A DNA stretch of 64,000 nucleotides from Aedes albopictus (GCF_035046485.1 NC_085137.1:10990252-11054251); one strand, 5' to 3'; shown: positions 34,101 to 45,719, counted from the stretch's first letter. Numbers and translations: made by a program. Notes: generated from the letters alone by a model not told the origin.

Positions 34101-34860
34101 TTGCAGAGGCTTAATTGCTGAAAAGATTCGGCTAAATTAATTGTAAGCAAGATTTGCTTGTAAGGTTTATAGCAAGATTATATGTATGCAAGTTAGAATC
34201 TCGATCCATCATGGCTAATTAATGATGTGAAAAGGATGAGCCTACTTTCTGGACGGCACATATACAAATGGAATAGTTTTCCACAGGATCAGGAAAAAAC
34301 ATGTTAAAAAGAGGGTGCGAAAATGTCTGGAGAGGTCTGGACGAGGGTATATAAGGGAACCCCGTTTCATGAATAAAGCATTCGCGGTAGATTCTAGTAC
34401 GAGTCAAGTCAGACTCTTTGTTTTGAAATATCCGAAACCACCTAATTCTCTTCGGGTAACCAGTCCCTTTTGGAGGAGAATTTTGTTTTAGAACTAGCCA
34501 CAGAGTGGATCTCTTCGGGTAACCAATCCCTTTTGGAAGATAAGTTCAACCTTAATCCTCTTCGGGTAACCAGTCCCTTTTGGAGGAGGATTAACCCATC
34601 AGGGAACAATCAGTGAAGCTCTTCGGGTAGCCAGTCCCTTTTGGAGGAGGCCACTGACCTTGATGGTTATTGTCGTGAGAGTTTTTGAGGTACGGAAATT
34701 TTGTATCTGCTCGACGGCATTAAAGAGGAAATCCTTCGCTTCCTCTAGGTTGAACACTCCCTCACAACCACGAATGCTTGCCCAAATTGGGTGCTCCTGC
34801 CCAAATGGTCCCAGACCCTACCTACTGGTATAGTCGTGGTTTAACAGTGGTGGCGCCGCT
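34100..34860 (+). mobile_element. Probable LTR of a retrotransposon
   Basis: GTATATAAGG at 34341-34350 (TATA-like) is followed within 40 bp by AATAAAGC (34372), the U3-R arrangement of an LTR. Downstream are four copies of CTTCGGGTAACCAGTCCCTT (about 34448, 34512, 34559, 34620), each followed by TTGGAGGAG-like sequence. After GTTTAACA the sequence GGTGGCGCCGC resembles a tRNA primer-binding site at 34851-34861. The left end is not defined and no second LTR was found. Confidence 0.45.
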
Positions 34861-36000
34861 TTTAACTTGTGTTCGGCCTAGGTGGTTTGCTTAGGCGGTG
34901 CGGTTAGGTCTGTATGTACTTCGTACGTGCAGTGCGTACGGCTTCAGCATTGTGGTTACTTGAATAGTGTAGGATACTTGGAGGTCGTCATTGATTCTGC
35001 CGACACCATTGAGTGCTCATTGTTGGCGGTTGTGTTGGTGACGATCTCTTCAGCTTCATAATCTCATTTATACCACGCACAAATTTTGGAAAGAGGGACT
35101 GCTTTGTAATGCAAGAGAGGGATTTAAACTCTGCGTTACGGGTTGGGTGAGGTCATGCAGATAGAAGCAACCCAGGTGACCGTGCGGCTCGGGTCGTGAT
35201 GGATGCATGAGTGCAGTGTGTGTGGGGTGCGCTACCCTGTGGGTGCAGTTGAGTCCGGGTTGGAGTGGAAAGAGACCCTTCTCTACCCTAGATCGGTTTC
35301 GGTTGTACGTGCGGGGTAGTGTTTGTCTTATTTGTGACGTGTTGTGCGTGGTTTACGGCCCGAGCTGCGTAATTACTTGGGAAGTATTGTACTCTGCAAT
35401 CTAGATTTTGTTTTTAAGGTGAAACTATGGCTGGGCTGTGCCTCGGATTTGTTGGGCGCAGGTCGAGAGAGCTGGTGGCGGTTTGTGCTGGAGGGTTTGC
35501 TCGATTGGTTATTCACTGATGGTGGCCAGTCGATCGACTGTTCGCGCAGCCTGTCATTTGGTTTTTGGGGTTTGTGCTCTCAAGGTTCGGGGCGGTGCTT
35601 CGTTATATCTTCACTTTAATACTAATATTCCTTGTTTGATTAACTGACTATTATGTCCAGGCGCTTGACTCTTTCTATTTCATAGATTGCCAAATTTAAG
35701 GGTAATGGTTCAATATGGTGTTAGCAATCAGAGTGGATTAGAACGAGTTGGCGCCTACAATACACCAACACTAACACACATACACCAACACTTACACGCA
35801 CACATGCACCTACAACTAGCTGTAAAATACCAGTGGGCGGGACAACGGTGCCTACCCAACAGTTGTAGGTGGGGTGTTTGGCTTAGCTACATGACTTGGT
35901 CCGGCAAGCCCATAAACATCAATTGGTAGACGTATTGCCTAGTGAAAAGACAACGCAGATGGGCGAAAGCCAGGGGATGCGTTGATAATAGCATAATAGA
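34861..36000. other. GT-rich non-coding stretch, possible retroelement leader
   Basis: G/T-rich sequence without domains; the 91- and 69-codon frames at 35344-35647 show no recognised motif. A CA-rich run lies at about 35756-35815, followed by an inverted pair CACCTACAACTAG and CAACAGTTGTAGGTG. It may be the internal leader of the LTR element to the left. Confidence 0.35.
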
Positions 36001-36018
36001 ATAGTAGAACAGTTCCTG

Positions 36019-36360
36019 CACCACGAATGCTTTGAGAAATCCCAGCAGCATTCCAAGAGCAATTTCAACAGAAACTCCCAAAGAAATCTGAAGAGAATTT
36101 TCAGTAAGAATACGAAGAGAAACTTCTAGGAGGGTCTATAGAGAAATTCAGAAGGAATCTCTGAAAAATATCAGAGTGAATTTCTAGTGGATTCCATAGC
36201 GATTTTTGCTTTTTGTTTTTATTAACAGGTATTTTAACATTATGCTAATTTTACACTTTCAATCCATAGAGAAGTTACAGCAAGGATTGCTGGAGGAACC
36301 CTTCAAGATTTTCTAGAGAGGTAATTCCAGATAAAATCTTGGACAAAAGGGAAATCCCTG
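36019..36360. repeat. Dispersed copy of 20558-20820 with a 70-bp insertion
   Basis: CACCACGAATGCTTTGAGAA through AAATCCCTGG parallels 20558-20820. The copy here carries about 70 extra bp (36200-36269) flanked by TCCATAG on both sides, a likely small insertion with a 7-bp duplication. Confidence 0.7.
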
Positions 36361-36566
36361 GAATTCCCCCGAGAGGGTAAGCTAACGGCGAATTCTCCCG
36401 AGAGGGTAACCCATAGTAAAAAAACGAATTCCATAGTAAAAAGCGAATCCCATCGAAAGGGTAAACCGTAATAAAAACCTAATTCCCCCGAGAGGGTAAG
36501 CCAGTGGTGATTTCCCTGAGAAGGTAAGCCATAATAAATAGCGAATTCTCCCGAGAGAGTAGGCTA
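36361..36566. repeat. Tandem CCCGAGAGGGTAAGCC-type repeats
   Basis: About six units of 30-45 bp sharing AATTC(T/C)CCCGAGAGGGTAA separated by ATAATAAAAA-like spacers. They lead directly into the GATGA-rich block. Confidence 0.65.
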
Positions 36567-36895
36567 GCGATGATGATGAAAATGATGATGTTGAGAGACG
36601 AAAGATGATGATAGGAATGAGAGTTGAGATATTAGAGGTGAGAGACGAGAGATAAAGGTTGAAAGAGATAAGAGATGAAAGTTGAAAGATGAAAGGCGAG
36701 ATGAGATGAGTTATGAGAGATGAGAGATGAAAAATAAGAGGCGATGATCATGATGAGAGATGAAAGGCGATAGATGATGGTGAGAGAAGAAAGGAGAGAT
36801 AAGAGATGATGATGAGACATGCGATATGATGATGATGATGATGATGATAATGACGATGGTGATGAAGGAAAAGAGGGTAGGCTGATGACGATAAT
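36567..36895. repeat. GATGA/GAGATGA microsatellite-like block
   Basis: Purine-rich GATGATGATGA and GAGAGATGAGAGATGAAAG phrases. Open frames on the minus strand are Ser/His/Leu-rich low complexity and not genes. Confidence 0.8.
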
Positions 36896-36897
36896 AA

Positions 36898-37575
36898 CAC
36901 AAGTTTACAAAATAAAACGAAAGTCGTGAACTTCTGTCAACGACCAACATTTTTGAAGCACAATTTAGTGCTGATTTCGAAACCGACCTTAAAAAAATTT
37001 TAAGTAGAACAGTTTTTGAGTTTTAGCTCAATATCGAGTTTTGCAACTTTTCAAAATATATAATTTACTAAAATTCAAATATATTACGTTTTGTTCAACC
37101 AATTTCAAATCTTTTTCCATAAATTAAAAGCTGAATACAATACCATTCGATCATCTGAAAACAGGTTTTGCGTCAGATTGATGAAATTCAAGATATTGGC
37201 AAGTTTTAGGGACGACCTTCTTAAATTTTAGCAAAATTCCCAAAAAATTTTGAAGAAATGTATTTTTTTCAATAAGAAAAAACCAACTTAAAAATTCTTT
37301 CTCGACGTTTATTTGACATATCATATGTAGGCGAGTTACAGTAAAAATTTCAGCTCAATCGGAGCATTGATTACGGAGAATGAGATGTTTGAAGTAAGCG
37401 ACTTTGCTTGAAAATAGAACAAAAATCGATTTCAAATCATCAGCCTTGTATGAAAAGTCGAAAAAAATTCCGCTCTACTGTAATTTTTTTCCTTCGCGTT
37501 TTCGAACTCAGGGCATGATTCTACACCAAAAATGATCATCAGCTTACCGAGTTCAAAAATGCTGTAAACTAGTGT
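36898..37575. mobile_element. ~680-bp MITE within the GATGA block
   Basis: The left CACAAGTTTACA and right TGTAAACTAGTG are inverted repeats (one mismatch), with TAA on both outer sides. The interior is AT-rich and unlike the purine-rich flanks. A 3-bp TAA duplication would fit a Harbinger-type origin, as inference. Confidence 0.55.
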
Positions 37576-38600
37576 AATGGTGATGAAAGATGAGAGATGA
37601 TGTTGAGATGAGTGATGAGAGATGGTGATGATAATGATCTTGATGATGATGTTGAAGATGAGAGATGAAAGATGAGCGATGAGAAGAAAAATGATAAATG
37701 ACAGATGAGAGATGAAAGACGATAGATGCCTGACGAGATGAGAGATGATGATGAGAGAATAAGATATGATGAGAGTTAAGGTATGATGATGATGGTGCGT
37801 GATAACAGATGAGAGCAGATGGTGATGATTAGAAACGAGAGTTGAGATTTGCATGACTGTGGCAAAGGTTAAAAATAAAAGATGTGAAAATGTCTGGGAA
37901 AAAGTAATAGATGTGACGATGCTGGTGATTGGCAATGAGGACGATTGTGATGGTGATAAATGATAAAGATGAAACATAAGAGTTAACAGTTGAGATATGA
38001 GTGATGAAACATAAAGGTAAGAGATGAGATATGCGAGATGAATGATGAGATGAATGATGAGAATAAGAGATGATAGGTGACGATGATGAGTAATGAGAGA
38101 TGAAAGATGATAGATGATGATTATGATGAGAGATGAGATATTAGATTGGCACAGCTGTGGTAAATGTTAAGAAAATGAGAAATTTGCTGGAAAAATGTAA
38201 TAAAAGTGACGAAGACTGTGATTAGAAATGAGGATGATTGTGGCGGACTGGCGGAGATGATTAATAATGATGATAGATAAGAGATGAAGGATCAGAGATG
38301 ATGATCATAAGAGATTGTGATGATGATGATTAATATTGATGATGGATGAGAGAGGAAGGATTAGGGTTTAGAGATGAGATAGGAGATAATAGATAAGAGA
38401 AGACGATAAGATAAAGATGATAATGATGATGATGATGGTGATGACAGATGGGAGATGAAATATGAGAAATGATGATGATGAAAGATCAAAGCTGAAAGAT
38501 AAAAGATAAGAGATGATGATGATGATGAGAGATGAAAGATAAGAGATGAGAGAAAAAAAGAGATGAGAGACAATGATGATGATGAGATGAGAAAACCTCT
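37576..38600. repeat. GATGA-rich block, second part
   Basis: Continues the purine-rich repeat. The part from about 38082 is the start of the segmental duplication described separately. Includes GGCACAGCTGTGGTAAATGT near 38154. Confidence 0.75.
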
Positions 38601-40480
38601 ACGAGTTCATAACAAATGCTTCCATCACTTCCCGTGAAATTCTTCACGAGTTTTCCGGCAGTTTCCCGGAAATTTCTTCAGAAGCTATGCTGGAATTCCT
38701 TAAGGAGTTCCGCAGGATTTACTTCGAAAACCTTTAAAAAAATCCTACAGGATATCCTCCGGGAATTCCTCCGGGAGTTCCTCGAGAAGCCCTCGGGAAG
38801 TTCCCTGACGATTCCACGGAAGTCCCCCAAGGATTTCTCCATGACTTTCCTGAAAACTTCTCCAGGAAATTTTCTCAGGAGTTCCTCCAGAAATTTCCCT
38901 TGGGATCTCTCCAAAAAGTTTTCCAGGGATTCCTCCAGGTATTTTCCTAGGAATTCTTACAGGGATTTCTCTAGAAAATTTTCCAAGGATTTCTTAAGGG
39001 TTCCTTCATGGACTCATCCAGGAATTCATTCAGGTATTTCTCCAGGAATCCCTTCAGAGTTCCTTCAGGAATTCATCCAAGATTTTCTCAAACAACTAAT
39101 CCAGGGATTTCTTCAGGAATTCCTCAAGCGATTCTTCCAGAAATTCCATCTAGGGATTTCCCCAGAGTTTCCTTCAGGAATTCCTTCAGGGAATTTTATC
39201 TGGTAATTTTCCTGGGTTATTTCTCCAAAAATTCTTTCAGGACTTTCTCCAGGAATACTTCCAGGAATTTCTCCATGAAAAACTGCTAATTCATCTAGGG
39301 ATTCACCAAGGGATTCCTTCAGAAATTTCTCCACGGTGTCCGCCAGAAACTATTCAATTGGTTCCTCCAGCAACTCCAACGAGGGTTCTTCCAGGAATAC
39401 CATCAGTCATTCCTCAAGGAATTCCTCCAGAGATTCCTCCAGAAATTTCTCCAGCAAATACTCCAGGAGTTCCTTCACGAATTACTTCAGGAATTACTCC
39501 ATAATTTACTCTACGAATTCCTCCTGAAATTGCTACAGAAATTCCTCTAGGAATTGTTCCGGGAAATACACCAGAAATTCCTACAAGAAATATTTCAGGA
39601 ATTCCTCCAGCAATTATTCTAGGCATTCCTTCAGGAATAACTGCAGAAATTTCTGCAAGGAATTCTTGGAGGTATTCCTGTAGGCATTTTTGGAGGAATT
39701 CCTGAAGGGTTTCCTGAAAGAATGCTTGATAGTATTAAATGACAATCCCTGAAGGTATTCTTAGAGAAATTTATAAAGGAATCCATGACCAAATTCAGAA
39801 GTATCAGAAGTTTTTAAAAGAGTTCCTGTCGGAATTCTTGAAAGAATTTTTGGAGAAATTCTTGGATAAATTCTGTGAGGAATATCTGAAGAAATTCTTT
39901 GAAAAATTTCTGGAGGAATTTTTAGAGAAAAATTTGGAGGAAGTTTTGGAGTAATTCGTTGAACAATTCTTGGAAGAATTCTTGGAGCAGTTCCTAAAGA
40001 AATCCATGGAGAAACCCTGGGTGGAATTCATGAAAAAAAATCTTAAAAAATCCCTGGAGAATTTCCTGAAGTAATTTCTTTAGAAATCTCTTGAAAATTT
40101 CTTCATGAAATCCTGGAGGAATTTCTGGAGAAATGCCTGAAAGTAATCTCGGATGAATCCCTGGAGTAATTTTTGATTTTTTTAAGGATTTCCTGCAGGT
40201 TTTAGAAAGAAATTCTTCGAGGAATTTCTGGCGAAACTCCTAGAGCGATTCTTGGAGAAATTCCTAGATGAACTCTTGGCGGCATTCTTGGAGAAATTCC
40301 TGGAGGAATGCTTGGAGAATTTCTTGGCAGAAGTTTTGGAGGAATTCCTGTAGAAATTCTTGGAGGAATACCTAGAAAGATTCTTTAAGGAATTCTTGGC
40401 AGAGTTTTCTGAGGAATATCTGGAGAAATTCTTGAAGAAATTCCAGGTGAATTCTCAAAGGAATTCTTGTAGAAATTTCT
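38082..40480. repeat. Segmental duplication copy A (2.4 kb)
   Basis: Matches 41556-43905 in order: GATGA block, GACGAAGACTGTGATT segment, CTCTACGAGTT, 12-bp array in GGAATTCCTCCA orientation (to about 39640), then array in the opposite orientation. Identity is visibly high, with small indels. It lacks the TCAA-tail insertion found in copy B. Confidence 0.8.
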
Positions 40481-40670
40481 GGAGCGATTCTTGTAGGAAT
40501 TTCTGGTGGAATTCTTGGAGGAACTCCTGGAAGAATTTACGAGGAATTTCTTGAAAAATTCCTGGAGGAATTCTTGAACGAATTATTAGCAGAATGTCTT
40601 GGAGGAATACCTGGAGGGAATCTTTGAGGAATTCTTGGCAAAAGTCTCAAGGGAATTTCTGAAGGTTTTT
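38620..40670. repeat. 12-bp arrays, two opposed orientations
   Basis: GGAATTCCTCCA-type units run to about 39640, then TGGAGGAATTCC-type units run to about 40670. The orientation switch makes the array a large imperfect inverted repeat. Frames such as those at 38616-39206 and 39739-39954 are repeat peptides. Confidence 0.75.
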
Positions 40671-40769
40671 TTTTGGGTACTACACCGGTAAAGTAAAGAG
40701 ATACAAGAGTAGAGCTTGAAGGTCTTAATTTCTGAATAGTTTGGATGATCTAGATTACCAAGGAAAGAA

Positions 40770-40985
40770 AGGAGAGAAGGAGAAGAGATAAGAGACAAGA
40801 TAAAAGAGAAAAGAGAAGAGAGATAAGAGATGATAGATGATGATGATGAGAGATGGAAGATGATAGACGATGATGATGATGAAAATGATGATTATGATGA
40901 TGAGAGATGGAAGATGATAGACGATGATGATGATGATGATGATGATGATAAAAATGATGATTATGATGAGAGATTAGATTGGCAC
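40770..40985. repeat. GATGATGA block, third part
   Basis: Pure GATGAT runs with GAGAGATGGAAGATGATAGA interspersed. Reads as poly-Asp or poly-His in shadow frames. Confidence 0.75.
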
Positions 40986-40996
40986 AACTGTGGTAA

Positions 40997-41275
40997 GGGC
41001 CCATATAGCCGAGGCGGTAAACGCACGGGTATTCAGCATGACCATGCTGAGGGTGACGGGTTCGATTCCCGGTCGGTCCAGGATCTTTTCGTAAAGGAAA
41101 TTTCCTTGACTTCCTTGGGCATAGAGTATCTTCGTGCCTGCCACACGATATACACATGCAAAATGGTCATTGGCAGAGGAAGCTCTCAGTTAATAACTGT
41201 GGAAGTGCCCATAGAACACTAAGCTGAGAAGCATGCTTTGTCCCAGTGAGGACGATACGCCAAGAAGAGGAGAGG
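40997..41275 (+). mobile_element. Feilai-like tRNA SINE with 11-bp target duplication
   Basis: The tRNA-like head (AGCCGAGGCGGTAAACGC, B box GGTTCGATTCC) is followed by a body containing TTAATAACTGTGGAAGTGCC and AGGACGATACGCCAAGAAGA. AACTGTGGTAA stands at 40986-40996 and again at 41276-41286. Related unfilled sequences exist at about 38154 and 41625, giving the empty-site comparison. Confidence 0.85.
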
Positions 41276-42059
41276 AACTGTGGTAAAGGTTAAGAAAATA
41301 TGTGATTTTTTTGGAAAAATGTAATAAAAGTGACGAAGACGGTGATTGGAAATGAGGATGATTGTGGCGCTGGCGGGGATGATGATGATGAGAGGTTGAG
41401 AAGTGAAAGTTGAGAGATAAGAGATGAAATATGAGAGATGGAAGTTGAGAGATGAGTGGTGAGACATGCGAGTTAATGATGATGAAAGAAGAGTGGTTTG
41501 AGAGATAAAATAAAAGAGAAAACAGAAGAGATGTAAGAGATTAGAGATGATAGATGATGATGATGAGTAATGAGAGATGAAAGATGATAGATGATGATTA
41601 TGATGAGAGATGAGATATTAGATTGGCACAACTTTGGTAAATTTTAGGAAATTGGAAATTTTCTGGAAAAATATAATAAAAGTGACGAAGACTGTGATTG
41701 GAAATGAGGACTGGCGGAGATGATTAATAATGATGATAGATAAGAGATGAAAGATGAGAGATGATGATCATAAGAGATTGTGATGACGATGATTAATAAT
41801 GATGATAGATGAGAGAGGAAAGATTAGGGTTAAGAGATGAGAGATAGGAGATAATATATAAGAGAAGACGATAAGAGGTGATGATGATGGTGATGAGAGA
41901 TGGGAGATGGAATATGAGAAATGATGATGATGAAAGATCAAAGCTGAAAGACAAAAGATAAGAGATGATGATGATGATGAGAGATGAAAGATAAAAGATG
42001 AGAGAAAAAAAAAGAGATGAGAGATAATGATGATGAGAGACAATGATGATGATGAGATG

Positions 42060-43900
42060 AAAAAACCTCTACGAGTTTCTAACAAATGCTTCCAGCAGTT
42101 TTCCGGCAGTTTCTCGGAAATTTCTTCAGAAGCTATGCTGGAATTACTTCAAGAACCTTTAAAAAAAATCCTGCAGGATTTCCTCCGGGAATTCCTCCGG
42201 AAGTTCCTCAAGAAGTCCTCCGGAAGTTCCCTGACGATTCCACGGAAGTCCCCGAAGGATTTCTGCATGAGTTTCCTGAAAACTTCTCCAGGAAATTTTC
42301 CCAGAAGTTCCTCCATAAATTTCTCTAGGGACCCCTCCAAAAAGTTTTCCAGGGATTCCTCTAGGTATTTTCCCAGGAAATCTTACAAGGATTCCTCCAG
42401 CGATTTCCCTAGAAAATTTTCCAAGGATTTCTTAAGGGTTCCTTCATGGACTCATCCAGGAATTCAATCAGGTATTTCTCCAGGAATCCCTTCAGAGTTC
42501 TTTCACAATTCATCCAGAAACTCTAACAACTAATCCAGGGATTTCTTCAGGAATTCCTCAAGCGATTCTTCCAGAAATTCCTCTAGGGATTCACTCAGAG
42601 TTTCCTCCAGGAATTCCTTCAGGGAATTCCTTCTGGTAATTTTGCTGGGTTATTTCTCCCCAAAATTCCTCCAGGAATACTTCCAGGAATTTCTCCATGA
42701 AAAACTGCTAATTCTTAGGGATTCACCAAGGGATTCATTGAGAAGTTTCTCCACGCTGCCCTCTAAAAACTATTCCATGGGTTCCTCCAGCAACTCCAAC
42801 GAGGGTTCTTCCAGGAATTTTTCCAGCAAATACTCCAGGAGTTTCGTCACAAATTACTTCCGGAATTTCTCCATAATTTACTCTACGAATTCCTCCTGGA
42901 ATTGCTACAGAAATTCCTCTAGGAATTGTTCCGGGAAATACCCCAGAAATTCCTACAAGAAATATTTCAGGAGTCTCTTAAATAAAGACAAATCAATCAA
43001 TCAATCAATCAAATATTTCAGGAATTCCTCCAGCAATTATTCTAGGCATTCCTTCAGGAATAACTGCAGAATTGTTGGAAGGAATTCCTGGAGGTATTCC
43101 TGTAGGCATTTTTGGAGGAATTTCTGAAGGGTTTCCTGAAAGAATGCTTGATAGTATTAAATGAAAATCCCTGAAGGTATTCTTGGAGAAATTTATAAAG
43201 AAATCCCTGACCAAGTTCAGAAGTATTGAAGCCGGTCTTGAATAAATTCCTATAAGAGTTCCTGTCGGAATTCTTGAAAGAATTTCTGAAGAAATTCTTG
43301 GATAAATTCTGTGAGGAATATCTGACGAAATGGTTTGAAAAATTCCTTGAGGAATTTTTAGAGAAAATTTCGGAGGAAGTTTTGGAGTAATTCCTTGAAA
43401 AATTCTTGGAGGAATTCTTGGAGCAGTTCCTAAAGAAATCCATGGAGGAACCCTGGGTGGAATTCATGAAAAAAAATCCCTGGAGAATTTCCTGAAGTAA
43501 TTTCTTTAGAAATCTCTTGAAAATTTCTTGACGAAATTCTGGACGAATTTCTGGAGAAATGCCTGAAAGTAATCTCGGATGAATCCCTGGAGTAATTTTT
43601 TATTTTTTTATTGAGGATTTCCGGCAGGTTTTGGAAAGAAATTCTTCGAGGAATTTCTGGAGAAACTCCTAGAGGGATTCTTGGAGAAATTCCTAGAAGA
43701 ACTCTTGGCGGCATTCTTGGAGAAGTCCCTGGAGGAATGCTTGGAGAATTTTTTGGCAGAAGGCTTGGAAGAATTTCTGTAGATATTCTTGGAGGAATAA
43801 CTAGAGAGATTCTTTGAGGAATTCTTGGCAGAATTTTCTGAGGAATATCTGGAGAATTCCTTTGAAGAAATTCCAGGTGAATTCTCAAAGAAATTCTTGT
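42060..43900. repeat. 12-bp arrays in duplication copy B
   Basis: As in copy A, GGAATTCCTCCA-type units (to about 43070) then the inverse orientation. Open frames here are shadows. Confidence 0.75.
42980..43017 (+). mobile_element. 38-bp TCAA-tailed insertion with target duplication
   Basis: AAATATTTCAGGA precedes and follows a short insert GTCTCTTAAATAAAGACAAA plus (TCAA)n. The matching position in copy A (about 39590) has the target word once and no insert. The tail is the same as at 3991-4052 and 62599-62654. Confidence 0.8.
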
Positions 43901-43905
43901 ACAGA

Positions 43906-44159
43906 ATTGTACTCTGAGGCATCAAGAGTAGCGTAGATTATATTCCGCGAGCTTTCGCTACAATAAAAATATCCCAAGACTTACAGATATTGCGACCCAT
44001 ACTTGGGTCCATTTGTATGCCAGTGGAGACCCAAATAGCAACATATAGAGATACTCGTAATATAATGAGGTGCGACAGACACAATCGTGAAAGAATTACG
44101 CCGATAGAGTGAAGTGAAACAAGAGTAGAGGTTGTAGACTAATTCTAATATGTAGACAT
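43906..44159. other. Intronic sequence, nothing recognised
   Basis: Unique-looking sequence between the duplication and the short repeat at 44160. No coding signal. Confidence 0.4.
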
Positions 44160-44299
44160 TATCTAAACATTTGTACCAGATATTCTCTAGGAACTCCTTC
44201 ATATCATCCAGGATACCTTCATTGGTTCTTCCACGGATTCTAGCTGGAGGTCCTCCATGGACTACTCCAGAATATCCTTTAAAAATATGCTTTATGAAT
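44160..44299. repeat. Second copy of the 22259-22397 segment
   Basis: Shares CATTTGTACCAGATATTCTC through AAAAATATGCTTTATGAA with the copy at 22259. It ends 72 bp before the donor of the large WDR75 exon. Confidence 0.7.
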
Positions 44300-44371
44300 T
44301 AAAGCAAATAAAATGCATCGCACTGGCCCGAGTCTCTGCCTACCATAAAAAACATATCTGTAGGTACTTAC

Positions 44372-45674
44372 ATTCATTATCCCCGGTGAAGGCCGCAATC
44401 AGGTTGGTGAACGAATCGATCGCAATCCGCTCGACGCTCAAGTTGACCGTCACCTGAACGCGCAGCGTCAGCAGGTTCCACACGAGCAGCCGATTCTCGG
44501 TGGCCATCACCACCAGATGGGAGTACTCGCCGTGACAGAACAGGATGTGCCGGATTTGGGTGGTCGCTTTGAGCGGGTTCGGGGCGGCGCTGTTCTGACG
44601 GGGTTCTGACGGGACTAGTGGACACGTTCGGCCGCGAAGTTCCCGGTTGAAGATGCTGGTGAACTGCGAGAGGCACGGGGAGCGTTCGTTCCGACGTTGG
44701 TACTGATGGAACTTTCGCTTGCAGCGGAATTTGGCATTCTGGGCGAGGTTGTCCAGGATCTTTTGCAGGTGGTTCTCGGATTTGGTGGAGATTTGCTTGG
44801 CTTTGTACAGCTTTTCGGCGATCTTTTCCTTCATTTGACCTGCGGTTCGGCACTGGATGCGAAGGCGGTGGAACAGTTCGGCTTTCTGCAGCAAAGTGAG
44901 TTCGTTCTGCAGTTGGACCCGCTTGAAGATCAGCTTTTTGTCGCTGTCGGATAAATCCGGAGCAGATTTCGTTTGGTTTTCCAGGAAACGTTTCTTCTCC
45001 GATGGAGTCACGTTCTTGAACAGACTGGAGGCGTTTTTCGATTCCAGCACTTCCAGAAGTTGTTGAACGATCTTGGTCTTCTTGTCCAGGTACTGGCTCT
45101 TGTCTACGGTCTTCTTTTTGGCCGGAACAGCCAGAACCACCCGATTGGCACTTCCGTCGTACCCTGCCGGAGCGGACAGGACACACTTGAGCCGAAGGGT
45201 TTCCGCGTTCCATGCGCAGAGGACATTTCCAAATCCTGCCGCCAGTAGCGAACCATCCTGAGAAAATGAAACCGCCAGGACCGGAAGGTTCTTATAGTCA
45301 ACCTTTCCGACGCAGATCCACACCAGCTTCTCGCCGCCGCCGGTGACCTCAATCTCCTCCAGCGACCACACTTTAACGCACCGATCGTTCCCGGCCGAGG
45401 CACACAGGACGTCCCGTTCCTTGGAACTGCTGGAAAACTCCAGCCCGCTGGCGCCGCCCTGGTGGACATTTTCCACGTTGGTGTTGAGAGAGTAGTTCTG
45501 CCGGGATTCGTCGTACCGCCAGAACTTGAGCCGGGTTTCCGACGAGTGGCAGTTGTCGGACCAATTCTCGACCGTCGCCAGCCAGAAGGCGTTGACGGCC
45601 ACGTTCGTGACGACCGTGTTGTAGATTATTTTGTTCTGCTCCAGCGTGTTATAGTTACGCAGGGTGATGTCCAG
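44372..45674 (-). CDS. WDR75: WDR75 homologue, large internal exon (second WD domain)
   Basis: A 1303-bp exon, about 434 residues, runs between acceptor CATTCCAG and donor GTAAGT. It enters in phase 0 and leaves with one base. It contains FWLATVENW and WD-type repeats (CVKVWSLEE, LAVSFSQDGSLLAAG, VLCAWNAET), a Lys-rich helical linker (about residues 190-330) and a final propeller blade (LLVWNLLTLRVQ). WDR75/UTP17 belongs to the t-UTP part of the nucleolar small-subunit processome, which acts in pre-rRNA transcription and early 18S processing. The exon is GC-rich against its repeat-filled introns. Short antisense and out-of-frame open frames across it are shadows. Confidence 0.9.
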
Positions 45675-45719
45675 CTGGAATGAGAATTGAAAGTATGATT
45701 GAAATGATCATAACCATGG

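Larger units (their letters stand above)
41556..43905. repeat. Segmental duplication copy B (2.35 kb)
   Basis: Same order of segments as 38082-40480. Internal differences include missing pieces near 42680-42820 and a TCAA-tail insertion at 42980-43017. The copy ends near TCTTGTACAG (about 43900), after which unrelated sequence follows. Confidence 0.8.

Noticed and set aside
35207..35647. Open frames in the GT-rich stretch
   Set aside because: Short, overlapping, with no motif; probably retroelement leader sequence.
37432..37977. 181-codon His/Ser/Leu-rich frame on the minus strand
   Set aside because: Low-complexity translation of the GATGA repeat.
38616..39206. Long open frames rich in RNSS, GIPP and EFLE peptides (also 48719-48988, 49924-50334, 60451-61104 and many more)
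   Set aside because: They are translations of the 12-bp repeat, which is stop-free in every frame on both strands; no independent coding signal is present.
40830..41222. Asp-rich 130-codon frame
   Set aside because: GATGAT microsatellite read in frame, running into a SINE.
44377..45213. 278-codon minus-strand frame overlapping the large WDR75 exon
   Set aside because: It is an out-of-frame shadow of the GC-rich exon; the WD-repeat frame is clearly the real one.
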